From Telopea speciosissima (Eukaryota; Streptophyta; Magnoliopsida; Proteales; Proteaceae), in the NCBI RefSeq assembly GCF_018873765.1, contig NC_057919.1:70860984-70924983 (forward strand): a stretch of 64,000 bases of DNA, given 5' to 3'. The translations under genes were made by a program, and so were the position numbers. Positions within the stretch are counted from its first letter, which is position 1. Each line of letters starts with the position of its first letter. The notes under the pieces are model-generated. The model ran no database searches. It had not been told where the DNA came from and saw only the letters and a program-made list of their open reading frames with translations. Positions 36,516 to 48,318 of this stretch are shown one piece after another.

Positions 36516-36700
36516 CAGGGGTGTCAAACGGTTGATTCAGCTCAGTTTTGGGAATGAGTGAACCAAAACCAAATCATTAAGGAACTTTGGTTTTCGGCTA
36601 GTTTTGGTTTCAGTTTATTTCAGTTTTTCAGTATCTGGTTAATACCGGTTTAGAACAGTTTGTTTTCAAGCTTGAACCACAATGAAATCTTAAATTCTTA
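36516..36700. mobile_element. End of a worn hAT-like element
   Basis: CAGGGGTGTCAAACGGT followed by repeated GGTTTTGG/TCGG-type words is a common left end of plant hAT MITEs. The matching right end is missing here, but a right end of the same sort is at 51050-51246. Similar GGTTTGG and CCGAAAAACC words near 37500-37580 may be the rest of this element. Confidence 0.4.
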
Positions 36701-37142
36701 ACATATATTGTGTGAAAAGATTTGATAAAAAAATATTTTAAATCTTCTTCCCAAGACAAACAGGTGAACAACCATCTAGGAATAAGGAAATTGATTCAAT
36801 ATATATATATATATTTGGGTAAGAATTAATTCGATATGTTCATGCCATAACCAGAACAAAGAAGAATAAATTGTAAGGAGAAGATAACTAATAATATTGA
36901 AATGATAAATTGTAAGGAAAAGCTCGATAACTAATGCTGAGATCAATGAATAAATAGTGTCACAAATTAAATCCTTGTTTATCATTGTAAGGGGAAGATA
37001 AGTAATATGGATAACTAATTAACAAGAAGATAAGTAATATTGATATCACAAAAAGAACTTTATTATCATATCATTCAATTAACTGCCCGACTAATTTTAT
37101 ATAGTGAACAAGGAGATCAATAAAAGCATTGTAACAAATCAA

Positions 37143-37406
37143 AGGAATTGGGTGTGACTTTTAGACCGATTATTAAAGATATTAAACACATAGCTACTTA
37201 CTTTGATGCTTGTGTGTTTCATTATATTCCAAGGGTTGCGAATGTTTTGGCAGATACCCTTGCCAGGAGGGCCCAATCCCTTAAAGATAGGATTGTTTGG
37301 CCTTTATCCGATCCTAGCTTTGCTACTCCTGAGGGATAAAAAGCTTGCTGTAATCCGTTATTTCATTTCTTTAATGGAATAATTTTCTATCAAAAACAAA
37401 AAAAAA
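37143..37406 (+). mobile_element. L1-type LINE 3' fragment
   Basis: A 264-bp 3' end of an L1 LINE. The frame FHYIPRVANVLADTLARRAQ is the C-terminal part of a plant LINE RNase H domain. It is followed by a tail TTTAATGGAATAATTTTC and an A-run. The 10-bp duplication AACAAATCAA flanks it (37133-37142 and 37407-37416). Confidence 0.85.
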
Positions 37407-37929
37407 AACAAATCAATTTTCCTATTAATAACCTCATACTCATATATTTATAACAATTCACCTTACAATCAGATCCCATCATACCCAGTCCAAAATCAGT
37501 CCGATAAGAATTGGTTTGGTTGGTCTGAGTTTTTCGATTCGGTAAAATCCATGGAACCGAAAAACCCAGACCGAAAAATAAAAATATAAAAGGGAAAGGG
37601 AATTAGGCAATTAGCTAAAGAGCAATTGTAACCGTGAAGCCAAGAGAGGCTAATTAAGGACACGTCATTTATGCCACATGTAAGTGTGGGCCACCATGAT
37701 GATAATTCAAATCAACTCAACGAGTCGTTTCTATGCACTGTTAGTCGTTAAGAAGTCCATGTACTTACTTTTCTTTTTCTCTCTCTCAAACTTTGACGAG
37801 TCTCTCTGTCTTTTGGGTGCTAGAGGATCCGGTGGTAACTCGTTCCCTATTATTTAAGGCTTTAAGTGGCGGCAATCATTCTCTGTTTCGCTCTCTCTCT
37901 CTCTCTCTCTCTCTGTGATCGCAGCAACG

Positions 37930-39528
37930 ATGGGGAAGGCGACCCATTCTTCGTCTTCGTCGATTGATAGCAGCAAACATCCAACGCTCTCATCTGCATC
38001 ATCGTCTCTCTACCAGCAACCCAAGAGCACCGACAGAGACTTGAGCACCGATCTTCGCCTTGGACTCAACCTTTCAACTTCTACCTCTCTTCTTCTTCTT
38101 GACAACCTTTCCAGTTCCAGGTACAACAACAATGCAACTATGCTATGCTACCTCAAACCTTACTTCCTTTTCCTTCTTCTTCTTCATTTTCTTTTCTTTG
38201 CTTTTTCAAAAGAACATTCTTTCTCCATCCCCAAACCCCTTCTTTCCTCCTTTTTCTCAATTATAGATAGATAGATTCATTCAAGCCCCATTTGGTTTCT
38301 TTCACTTTTCCTCTATGTGATCGAATTTGTATAATTATACTAGAATAAGTACCCGCATTATTATTATTATTTTTAAAATTTCTTTGGTATGATGTTGAGA
38401 CTTTGATCCACCCACAGAGTCCACAAGGCAATACCTTAATTACCTTTATTTTTCTTTCTTTCGATCGGGTGGAAAGGGGAAGGGGAAGGGAAGAGAAGAG
38501 GGGTTTGTTCATTCATTATCTCCACTGATCATTCCTTCTTATTTCGTAACCGATACACATTTTGGGTGTTCTTCTTCCCATTTGAGATATATATATATTT
38601 TTAATAGCTTCTTAATTTCCTTGTTGGAAAGAAAAAGATTGGTCGATGTAGCACATAACTGTTGCATTCTCTAGTTTGAATATCATCTCTGTCTCTCTTT
38701 CTGTTTTTTTAATCTTTATTTTTGTTTTGTTGTTGTTGTTGTTGTTGTTGTTGTTGGGTGGAAAAATCAGGAATCAAACATCATCGGATTGGCCACCGCT
38801 GAAGCCGCTGCTGAGGAGTAGCCTTGCAGAAAGAAGAAGAGAAAGTGAAAGAGAAAGAGAAAGAGAGAGAGGAAACAATAATGGAGAAAGAGCAAGAAGC
38901 TTCTTCGTGAAGGTATACATGGAAGGCATTCCAATTGGGCGGAAGTTGGACCTTTTTGCTCACCATGATTACGACGGCCTAATCGCCACTCTAGCCCACA
39001 TGTTCAGGACCACCATTCTCTGTATGTTACAACAACAACTAATTAACTAACTGCCTACCTGCCTTAGTGCCTTGTGCTACAAGCATTTCTTTGTTTTTTA
39101 ATTAATTAATTTGTTTCTTCTTTCTTAATTAGTAGGTAATGCGCGCCATCTCTGTTACTAATCTGAATTGCCATTAATTTCAACATGATTTTGAAAATTC
39201 TTTCTTTCTTTCTTACAGACCCTGATATGGATAGAAGAGTGCATTCTGAGAAAGATAACGATCATCATGTATTAACTTACGAAGACAAGGAAGGGGATTG
39301 GATGATGGTGGGGGACGTTCCTTGGGAGTAAGCTCTAATTAATGAATTAGCCTCTCACCTCTCGATCCATCCAAAATTGATTTAATTTTTCTTTTATTAT
39401 CAATTATCACATTTAGAGTAGAGTGGTTGTAGTTTATTAAAATTCCCTACCTTTATTTCTTTGCTCTCTCTAGGATGTTCCTGACCACTGTGAAGAGACT
39501 CAAGATCACCGGAGCCGACAAATGCTAA
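37930..39528 (+). CDS. IAA31-like: Non-canonical Aux/IAA protein (IAA20/30/31 type, four exons)
   Basis: Aux/IAA proteins are short nuclear repressors that bind ARF factors through a PB1 domain. Exons 37930-38120, 38771-39021, 39219-39327 and 39474-39528 join in phase through GT-AG introns into 201 residues. Domain I is DLRLGLNLS (LxLxL at 42-46), the TOPLESS-binding EAR motif. The usual degron core GWPPV is replaced by DWPPL (70-74), and the KR signal before it is missing, as in Arabidopsis IAA31, so auxin-driven TIR1 binding is expected to be weak. The PB1 domain runs from [18 protein letters not shown] (108-125) to [16 protein letters not shown] (168-183), with the basic Lys111 and the acidic OPCA face both present. 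An arginine/glutamate repeat (about 85-98) separates the halves. A (CT)n tract lies in the 5' leader (about 37890-37914). Five codons upstream are open but only from a GTG; the ATG at 37930 matches family starts. Family call firm; which of IAA20/30/31 is closest is less sure. Confidence 0.94.
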
Positions 39529-39721
39529 TATCTTAACCAACTGATGATCGTGCATGTTTCAACATTTTTCCTCTCTCTCTCTCTCTCTCTGTCTCTGCAT
39601 TTTTGACTAGCTGGTTGGGTGATTCTTGATGGGAACCCAAAACAAACAGTACTAGCTAGCATGGAATTTGTTAAGTTACAGATGTACAGCCATACACCCA
39701 AGTGACACAGGCATAGGAATT

Positions 39722-39752
<31 letters not shown>

Positions 39753-40029
39753 CTCTTTAAAATCCCTTTAGGCTACAAAGTTTCAGTATATTATGAACTT
39801 GGTGGAAACTCATATGACAATCAATGCATGAATGTGGAAAGAAAGAAAGTGCTCAAGCTATTGAAGATAAGTTAAATCCATTAAAAAGGGAAGGTGTGTG
39901 TGTGGGGGAAGAGAGTTGAAGATTTTCGAGAAGGTGGGTGTATGATATGAAAGCAATGGGCTTTCTCTGTCTCTCTCTATTTACTCTTTTCCTTTAATGA
40001 AACGTTAGCTTTATATTTTCTATGCTTGG

Positions 40030-40064
<35 letters not shown>

Positions 40065-40463
40065 GATGAGTCACGAGTGAGTGGTCCTACTCCGCTCCGC
40101 TCCCTCTTCGTATCAGAAATTCAGAATAGCAGTACTACTGTGGCATTAACCCAACTTTCAGTCTTTGATGATTAATAAATGGGGACAACCACAACCACAG
40201 CCTAATTAAGGAAGCTACTCCCAATCGAGTCTCAGATGGTTGCATTACTGCTGTGACCCACTTTAATTCTCAGAATACTTACGTGGGGCTACTGGCTTGG
40301 CTTGGCTTTGCTAGCTTTCTAGCTTTAGGTAGCAGAGACAGCAAATGAACCCGGCCACAAGCGTGAATACACACACACACACACACACACACACAAATGT
40401 ATGTAAAATTAATGAATGTACTTCAACATACTGTGTTTTGGTGATCGAGTAGCCCTTATGAAT
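39529..40463. other. 3' region of Aux/IAA with simple repeats
   Basis: Contains a poly-T run near 39727-39752, a (GTT)12 microsatellite at about 40029-40064 and a (CA)n run at about 40370-40395. No gene seen. Confidence 0.7.
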
Positions 40464-41340
40464 TTTTTTGGCTAATGGTCAGCAAGGTTTGTGTTAATAA
40501 AAAGAAAATATGATACAATCAAGAACCCTCTAGCTGGGCTCGCCTTTCATTACATTTACAAAAGACCAGTTCCACGGCTAAACAACCGTTGAAGGTGATA
40601 AACCTCTAGGTGAATCTGTAGTAAGGATGACTCATCGCTTCCCACGCTATTCTACTTGCAATGAAAGATGGGGTGTCGCTCCACTTGTCTGTTCTCTTTC
40701 TTCTTCGCTGCATGGTTGGCTAATGCATCCGCAACCAAGTTTCCTTCCCGATAGCAGTGTGTGATCCGCCAGTGAATGGTGTCTAGGTATTTTAATGTTG
40801 CCCACCAGTGTTGTCGAAAAATCCACAGCATATTTCCTGTGAGTACTGCGTTTACTACAGCTGTAGAGTCCGTTTCAATCCATAATTTCTGTATTTGCAG
40901 CTCTTGAGTTTCCTTAAGGCCTGTGAAGAACGCAGATAATTCTGCAAAGTAATTTGTTCCTATACCCTCATATGATGCGTAACACCTTACCACAGCTCCG
41001 AGATGGTTTTGGATGACTCCACTTGCGCCAGAATGTCCAGGATTTCCCAACGACGAGCCATCGATGTTGAGCTTCCACCATTCTGGTGGTGGTTTTCTCC
41101 ATGAAACTTCCAATATTCCTTGTACTGGGGGTGGTCTGGTGTTAATTTGGAATCTTCTTGCCAACATGAGATCATTGATCCTCTTCACCTGGGCACCCTT
41201 TGAGTTGGAGCAGCTCCTGACTTCTTTGATGCAAAGCATTACTATTTGCGCCGCCGTTCTGCTCGAGTAATCGAATCGTCGTCGATTAAGTTCCAGCCAT
41301 AGCTGCTGGCAGGCAATTACCAACAGGTCTTTCCATATAT
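40464..41340 (-). mobile_element. L1-type LINE, 5'-truncated, with open RNase H domain
   Basis: An 877-bp insertion flanked by a 19-bp duplication with one mismatch, TCGAGT(A/T)GCCCTTATGAAT (40445-40463 and 41341-41359). The T-run at 40464 on the plus strand is the A-tail of a minus-strand LINE. One open frame of 223 codons (40652-41323) covers a plant LINE RNase H domain: WWKLNIDGSSLGNPGHSG, a FAELSAFFTGL helix with the acidic residue, WIETDSTAVVNAV, and CYREGNLVADALANHA. The intact frame and near-perfect duplication suggest a fairly recent insertion. Host RNase H-like genes exist, but the tail and duplication favour a LINE. Confidence 0.9.
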
Positions 41341-42197
41341 TCGAGTTGCCCTTATGAATGAATGAATGAATGAATGAATAAATGAATTGAGTGAGTGAAT
41401 GAATAACGACAGTTAGTTTCTGTATCTCTTCAAGGACTGACTAAGGAGATAGACTATTATTAGTGCATATATCCATATCTTTTATCTATCACACAGACAA
41501 AAAAACAGATGCAAATAAAATTCATTGCATGTGAATTTGAATTGCCGCCATTATTTGCTTTAATTTGCATTCATTCATTTCGATGGTCGAATTAACACTT
41601 TAGCAGGGGAAAGAGTAGACCATTGACAGACTGGAGTACTACCACATTTTATTATTCAAAATTTCGAAATGAAGTATTTTTTTTGGTAAGAAAACATTCT
41701 ATTCAAAATTTAGAAATGAAGTATTGAAGTGTATATGAATGAGAAAGGATCATACAAATTTATGTCATTAAACCAATATAATTCAGAATCCTGGCATGCT
41801 GCCGGGCTGCTCAGTTATGTGTCTGTCACTCTCCCCACCCTTTGGAAAAGACACCTGCTATTTGGGTCCTCTGTAGCGCGATTGGGAGTGTAGTGCACCA
41901 TCCGACCGCCCACAGTGCATCTCTGGCAGTGGACTATGCTGATTTCTCTGCTAACATAGTCCCCCTTTAGTCTCCGAAAGGGAAACACTCAAGGCACACC
42001 ATGGCAATCGCATGCTAGAGCATTGAGGTGGGCAATTGGGATGGTCTTCAACAATTACCAGTACACATCGAGCCCAAAATGTAAAAGACCAGAAGGGCGG
42101 GCTCAGTTCTTTTGTTTATGGTGGGCTTATATTTGACTATTGAAATCCAAGATATCTTGCTTTGGGGTTTGGATTGAAGCCTCCACAATTCGGATCT
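41341..42197. other. Intergenic, no gene seen
   Basis: Starts with the LINE target duplication and an (AATG)n run at about 41357-41400. The rest shows no recognisable gene; GC-richer sequence near 41790-42010 has no clear partner repeat. Confidence 0.5.
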
Positions 42198-42325
42198 TTA
42201 ACTCCTCCAGTTCCCCAGTCTCTCTAACAAGGTGCACAATGACCACCCTACCCCTATCCGGGTGGGGTCTCCCCCCCCCCCCCCCTCTTTATTAGAGGGA
42301 TTGGGGAACTGGGCTGGACAGGGAA
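42198..42325. mobile_element. Short foldback MITE
   Basis: CCAGTTCCCCAGTCTCTCTAA on the left, read with its last base excluded, pairs with the complement of TTAGAGGGATTGGGGAACTGG on the right. A C15 run (42271-42285) lies in the loop, next to an ATGACCACCCTACCCC block shared with other MITEs here. It sits 250 bp past the stop codon of the minus-strand PPR gene. Confidence 0.6.
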
Positions 42326-42574
42326 GGGAACTGTGAAGAACCTGATGAAAACTAAAACCTTTCATTATTTATTACGGAGTTAGAAACCAAGGGTCTTGGT
42401 GCTCAAGGAATTGCAAAAGGATTGAAGCATGGGTTCAAAGTGGTTGAGGTGTGGATGAGCTCGGTAAAATTGGCATCTTTGATTCCTAATTCCAAGAATG
42501 CTCCATGGCCATGAGAAAGTTTCAAAACTTTGTTCATCATTTCATGTATCAATAATATAATAAAAGTAGCTGAG

Positions 42575-44764
42575 TCACCAGTAATCCCCACAGGAGCAGA
42601 AACCACCAACAAACCGGTGAAACCTATTGATATCCCTGACAATAATTTCTCTTTTAAAAATCTCTGAGACATACTTCATAACCGTATGACAGTCTCCGCA
42701 AGTTCTTAGGTTCTTCTTTATTCGAATTGGGGCTCCCACGGGAAGGGTAAGAAGCCCAAACGCAAGGGCCAGTTTCTCACTGTGATACCACAACCTCTGC
42801 TCTTTGAACTCTTCTGCGTCATTAACCGCAAATTGGTTCTCAGCTACATATCCTTTCTCCTTTATCAATTCCGCCATCTTGCTTAACATTTTATAGATCT
42901 CATCTGTCCGAGAATGAGATCGATCATGCACTGTAAACACGTAAGTGATGTTTTTAATGTCAACCCAGCTGCACCCCGGTTCCTTTCTTACCCCATTCAT
43001 TCCCATCAATCTTCTTATTTCATTTGCTTCTTCCAACCGTCCGTGACGCATATAGATGTTAGCAAGGAGCACATAATTCCCTGGGTTATTTGGCTCCACC
43101 TCAAAAAGCTTCTCTGCAACTTGTTTCCCCATCTCAAGATTCCCATGATTCCTGCAAGCTCCAAGCAAGGCTCCCCAGATTGATGGGTCTGGCATAACCG
43201 GCATCGATTCGATGAAGCTCTTTGCTTCATTCAACTGACCAGCTCGACCAAGCATGTCAACCATGCAAGCATAGTGTTCCGGTCCGGGTTTCATCGCATG
43301 CACTCTGCTCATGGAATTGAAATACCCGAAACCATCTTCCACACGCCCAGTATGGCTGCAAGCTGAAAGGACACTAACAAAGGTTATATGGTCAGGTTTG
43401 ATCCGTTCTGCCAGCATCTCCTCAAATAGTTCAATCACCTGGTCTCCACGGCCATTTTGTTGGTAGGCCGTGATCATGGCTGTCCAACAGACCACAGTCC
43501 TGTTCTCGATCTCCTCGAACACTCGGAGCGCATCAAACAAACTCCCACATTTTGCATACATGGTGATGAGTGAGCTTTGAACGCACGTATTCCCCATGAA
43601 CCCAGTTTTCAGTATCTGATCATGGATCGAAGTCCCTTGATCCAATGCTGCGAGACTTGCAGAGGCATAGAGGGCCGTCGAGAAAGATGCCTCATCGGCT
43701 GATATCCCTTCATTCCTCATGATCCAAAAATAATTGCAAGCTTCCTCAAAGCAATCGTTTTGGGCCCAACCCATGGCCATCACATTCCATGTCACAACAT
43801 CTCTAGCTGCCATGGTCTCGAACAACTTGATTGCATCAGCAAAGGACCCGCTTTTACCATACATGTCCACAAGCGAGTTCTTGACGTAGGGTCGAAGTAT
43901 GAGACCATGCTTAACCACAATCGCATGGACCTGTCTTCCAAGATCCAGGCTACCCATGTCTGCGCATGTGCTCAACATGCTTGAGAAGCTCACCTCATCA
44001 AGAGTCACCGAATTGTCCTTGAGAATCTCCATGAATATCCCAAGAGCCTGTTCATGATTCTTGTTCTGTGAAAACCCCACGATCATGACGTTCCACGAGA
44101 CTAGGTTTCGCTGAGGCATTTCATCGAACGTTGTCTTTGCAGAGACCATGTTGCCACACTTGGCGTACATATCGATGATGGCACTACCAACGAAGATATC
44201 AGTTTCAAACCCATGTTTATGGATCAGTGAATGCATTTGTTCTCCGTGAGCAAGAATCGCAGTACTGGCGCAAGCGGAGAGGATCGCAGAGAAAGTGAAC
44301 TGGTTTGGGGAGAGGCCCGAACTCCGCATTTGGTTGAAAAGACACAATGCTTCCAAGGGTTTGTGGCGACGAGAGAATTGGGTGATGAGAGATGTCCAAG
44401 TGATGATGTTCTTGGCATCATTGTGGGTGTGTGAGAATGTAAGAAGGCTTCGATGGAGATGTCCACACTTGGCGTAAGTGTTGAGGAGGTTGTTGAGGAG
44501 AAAGGCGAGGGAGGTGTAGTTGTTGGTGATGATCTGGGTATGGATTTGGGTTGCGTGTCGAATGTTTTGGATTTCACCGGTGGCGTTGAGGAGTGAGTTC
44601 AGATGAGTGGGAGAGGGGGTGGATGTTGTTGATGGGTGGTGAGATCTACGGAAAAATATGATGAGTGGTTGCAGCAAGCTCTGTTTTGAGGGAAGAATGT
44701 TCGAACTGGACCTCACTGTTCTACTACTTCTAGTGATACCAATGCTGCTGAAGAGAGCTTTCAT
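42575..44764 (-). CDS. Pentatricopeptide repeat protein, DYW subclass
   Basis: One open frame of 729 residues with no intron. DYW-class PPR proteins bind organellar transcripts in a sequence-specific way and edit C to U through a cytidine-deaminase-like C-terminus. PLS motif triplets fill about residues 80-560 (for example DIFVGSAIIDMYAKCGNMVS and DVVTWNVMAMGWAQNDCFEE). The E and E+ parts follow (NYVLLANIYMRHGRLEEA, GCSWVDIKNITYVFTVHD). The DYW domain is complete: HSEKLALAFGLL with the H and E of the active site, then CGDCH, and a terminal CSCGDYW with the stop directly after it, the normal family end. Length is typical. The first 50 residues are rich in S, R and T and lack acidic residues, consistent with mitochondrial or plastid import. 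The target RNA cannot be read from sequence. Confidence 0.95.
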   Translation of the reverse strand: MKALFSSIGITRSSRTVRSSSNILPSKQSLLQPLIIFFRRSHHPSTTSTPSPTHLNSLLNATGEIQNIRHATQIHTQIITNNYTSLAFLLNNLLNTYAKCGHLHRSLLTFSHTHNDAKNIITWTSLITQFSRRHKPLEALCLFNQMRSSGLSPNQFTFSAILSACASTAILAHGEQMHSLIHKHGFETDIFVGSAIIDMYAKCGNMVSAKTTFDEMPQRNLVSWNVMIVGFSQNKNHEQALGIFMEILKDNSVTLDEVSFSSMLSTCADMGSLDLGRQVHAIVVKHGLILRPYVKNSLVDMYGKSGSFADAIKLFETMAARDVVTWNVMAMGWAQNDCFEEACNYFWIMRNEGISADEASFSTALYASASLAALDQGTSIHDQILKTGFMGNTCVQSSLITMYAKCGSLFDALRVFEEIENRTVVCWTAMITAYQQNGRGDQVIELFEEMLAERIKPDHITFVSVLSACSHTGRVEDGFGYFNSMSRVHAMKPGPEHYACMVDMLGRAGQLNEAKSFIESMPVMPDPSIWGALLGACRNHGNLEMGKQVAEKLFEVEPNNPGNYVLLANIYMRHGRLEEANEIRRLMGMNGVRKEPGCSWVDIKNITYVFTVHDRSHSRTDEIYKMLSKMAELIKEKGYVAENQFAVNDAEEFKEQRLWYHSEKLALAFGLLTLPVGAPIRIKKNLRTCGDCHTVMKYVSEIFKREIIVRDINRFHRFVGGFCSCGDYW

Positions 44765-46255
44765 AATATCATCAGCATCATCATAAATTAATATGGTTTA
44801 TAAAGTGTAAGTAAGTAAGCAAGCTCGCTCGCCCCACCCCAAATTGGTTTTTCTTACAAAATAAACAACGAATGGAAGAGGTATACATACATAATACATT
44901 CAAGAGGATTTCCACAATAGTGCTCATCTGTTTCATACTTTTACACAAATGCCCCACATACATTTTGAGTTTCCCCTTCTCGCGCAGCCCAACATAAGGG
45001 TCATTTATCCCCAAGCCCAGCCTGACCCAACCATAGGTTGGGATCTTTGAGCTCGATTTTGGCCTATGCAAACTCGATAAAATCCCAGCCAGGCCCAAAC
45101 CATTTGGAGAGAGAGAGAGAGAGAGAGAGAGAGGTTTTGATTCGGACAAGTCATCCGAGTTGAGTCAAAAAACATGAAATCAAGTCAGGTGTTATGAAGA
45201 CTCATTCAAGTTTAAGAAATGATTAGACTAGATTCGAGTCAATTCGAGTTTTAATTGACTTGGTGTTTTTTATTGAGTCACGTGAAACTCACTGGGCTTG
45301 ATTTTTTTTTTATTGTGCCGTATACTATTCATAGCCCCTTGTTTTTTTCTCCACCCCCCCCCCCCCCCCCGCGGGGGGTTTTTTTGGTGTATCATCCTTT
45401 TCATACTTGTTTTTGTTTATGTTGTTGAAGTTTCCCCATTGTTAACCATAGCCTGTCCCTTTTCACTTGGAGAAGGAGAAGGAAGATATTCAAAAAACAA
45501 GAAAAAAAAAAAAAAATGACTCCCAATCCACCAAAGTTTTAAAAAGGTGAGTTGAATAAAAAAACTTGATTTTCCAACTATAGTTAACACTTTACAATTT
45601 ATAATGTAAAACATTTTAAAAGCCTTATAAAAATTATCCAAAAAATTTTAAAAATTTGTCACTTCGATTGAAGTAGATCAAAATAATACGAAAATTCTTG
45701 ATATCACATATATGTATGTTATAACATGGCCAATCACTTGTTGGATAAAAAAAGTTTTCCCCATATCTTCCTCTTTTATGAAATTTAATGCCAAAAGATC
45801 CTAAGTGGCGTTCAGATTCTGAATCGATAACAAGGGGGGGGGGGGGGAATAAGGTTCAAATTTTGAATCACGGTACAAATAAGGAAGGTGGATCTTATGG
45901 TCAAACTAGTAGTAAATCAATTATTCAAAATTCAAATGTGCGGAGAACTAGGAATATTAGTTTTGATACACTTGGATAGTTGGAAGATTTAAATACCATA
46001 GATGGTGATGAATTGTTGATGGCTGACTCGGAAGAGATGAATGGGAATCATCCAATTGTAGGGGAAATTGCTGAAAATCTATTAGAAGTGAATCTGATTA
46101 TTCATTTTGATTACAAATATGTATCTGATTTAGCATATGTTGGCAATCCTACTACTTTAAAAGATGCGGTTAGATTGGATAAGGTTTCGAATTCATCTTC
46201 AACAGATTTTGTTAGTCCAGTTAATGCTGAGGTGAAGATAGGAGCAAAGGAGGGA
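44765..46255. other. Intergenic with homopolymers and an unknown reading frame
   Basis: Includes a GA run at about 45107-45133, a C17 run at 45354-45370 and a G14 run at 45834-45847. Two adjacent plus frames (45788-45979 and 45980-46273, separated by a single stop) read as serine/asparagine-rich and then acidic sequence. They could be worn coding of a mobile element, but I recognise no domain. Confidence 0.4.
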
Positions 46256-46265
46256 CTTTTAGGAG

Positions 46266-46441
46266 GGATCTGACTCCTCTACTTCCGCCTGCCCGGTACT
46301 TTCGTGCGCCAAAACACACAAGGCGGGTGGAAAGTACCGCCTTACCCCCACTCGGGCAGGGGTAAGGCGGTACATTCCACCCGCCTTGTATGTGGGGCGC
46401 ACAGAAGTACTGCCCGAGGCGGAAGTAGAGAAGTCTCATCC
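46266..46441. mobile_element. MULE-like MITE with 10-bp target duplication
   Basis: A 176-bp foldback. The left end GGATCTGACTCCTCTACTTC and the complement of the right end GGATGAGACTTCTCTACTTC are inverted repeats, continuing through CCGCC and AAGGCGGGTGGAA. The duplication CTTTTAGGAG (46256-46265 and 46442-46451) is perfect. A 9-10 bp duplication fits Mutator-like elements. No coding. Confidence 0.85.
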
Positions 46442-46667
46442 CTTTTAGGAGATATAAGTGAAGGTTTCTGCCTCAAAATGCAGGAATTGAGGACTCAAGA
46501 TTGCTTGATGTAGTTCCGATTTTAAAGGAAAATGATTCTACAAAATTGACAAATATTCATAAACAACCTCTTTTGACATTGACTACAATAGATTCGCGGT
46601 TATTTGTCCAGCAAATGCTGAAGTTTAAGATTATATGATTTACTCACTAATTTTAATTTATTGTAAA

Positions 46668-48123
46668 CAACAACCATAACCTTATCCCAACTAAATGGGG
46701 TCGGCTACATGGATCCGAAGAGATTGCGACAGTAATAGAAATAGGAGAAGTAGAAGGGAGTAAAAAGTAAGAAAAATTAGGAGTAAAAGGAAGTAAAAAG
46801 ATAAAATAAAGTTACTAAAGGAAAAAGTCTAAGCAGCTAAGCAGCATCCCAGGAACATCCCTCTGTAAGGGGTCGGCTACACAGGTCCTTGTCCTCCAAA
46901 CAACTCTATCCGCGGTCATACTAGGGTTAAGCCAAACCACATGCATATCCTTTCTTACCACTTCTCCAATAGTCATTTTAGGCCTACCCCTACCTCTTTT
47001 AGCTCCTTCAAATTGAATCTGGTCACTCCTCCTTACTGGTGCATCCATGGGTCTCCGTTGGACATGAGCATACCACCTAAAGCGGCTCTCACGGAGCTTG
47101 TCCTAGATTGGTGCAACTCCCAATTCGGTTCTAATACAATCATTCCTTACTTTTTTTCTCATTGTCTTGCCGCACATATTCAACATCCTCATCTCCGCTA
47201 CACTCATCTTATCTATATCTTCTTAACAGCCTAACAGTCCGCCACATATATCATCGTTGGTCTTATTACTGTCCTATAGAATTTTCCCTTAAGCTTACTA
47301 GGCATGCGTTTGTCACATAAAACTCCTGATGCACCTCTCCACTTCATCCATCCTACTTTAATCCTATGTGAAACATCATCCTCTATATCACCTTAATTGT
47401 TAATGGTTGACCCCAGGTATCTAAAGTATTTATTTGGTAGTATCTCTTGCTCCTCAAGCTTTATCACATCAAGACCTCTCCTGGTTTGACTGAAATTACG
47501 CATCATATATTCTATCTTTGTTCTGCTTAACTTAAAACCTCTTGATTTCAAGCAAGATCTGCATAAATTTGGCTTTGCGTTAATCCTTTTCACTGTCTCG
47601 TCTATGAAAACAATATCATCAGCGAAAAGCATACACCAAGGGACCTCATCTTAGATATGCCTGGTTGAATCATCCATGATGAGTGCAAACAAATAAGGGC
47701 TAGAGTTGATCCTTGGTGTAATCCAATTGTAATTGGGAGTTCACTACTTTGGTCCTGTGCAGTTCTGACACTTATCACCACACCCTCATACATGTCCCTA
47801 ATTATATCCACATAGCTACTTGAGTTCCTTCTCTTCTCTAATACATGCCAAATGAGCTCTCTAGAAACTCTATCATAGGCTTTTTCTAGGTCAATAAAGA
47901 CCATATAGAGGTTCCTTTTGTAAACTCTAAAAATTTCCATAAGCCTCCTTAGAAGGTAAATAGCTACAGTTGTGGATCTCCCTGGCATAAAACCAAATTA
48001 GTTGTCCGATATATCAGTTTCTATTCTTAGGTGTGCTTCAATGATTTTTTTTCCCATAACTTCATGGTATGACTCATTAGTTTAATGCCTCTATAGTTAT
48101 TACAATTCTTAGGTGACCTTCAA
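46668..48123 (-). mobile_element. RTE-type LINE, 5'-truncated
   Basis: A 1,456-bp insertion flanked by a 20-bp duplication with one mismatch (46648-46667 and 48124-48143). Minus-strand pieces follow RTE reverse transcriptase order: MVFIDLEKAYDRVSRELIW (about 47850-47910), TIGLHQGSTLA, LFADDIVFIDET with the catalytic ADD (about 47590-47632), KIEYMMRNFSQT, FRYLGSTINN and RRSDQIQFEGAKRGRGRPK (about 46980-47030). Several stops and frame shifts break it. The tail has the GTAGCCGACCCCATTTAGTT block shared with the copy in PPOX1 intron 6. Confidence 0.9.
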
Positions 48124-48318
48124 TAATTTTAATTTGTTGTAAATCACTTTCAAATTATTTTGAATTTTTTTTTCTCTAAATTTTAAAAAACTTATAAGAA
48201 TATTACTCTTATTGGTGAAGCCTGTTCTCACTCCAGAAAGTATTGTGGTGATTAATTGGCAGACCATTTTGCCTGTAGAGCTCGTCAAGATCTTCGATTT
48301 GATATGTATTTTGCCCTA

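Noticed and set aside
37148-37339. Possible host RNase H-like gene
   Set aside because: Short, with a LINE-type tail, an A-run and a 10-bp flanking duplication, so it is a LINE fragment.
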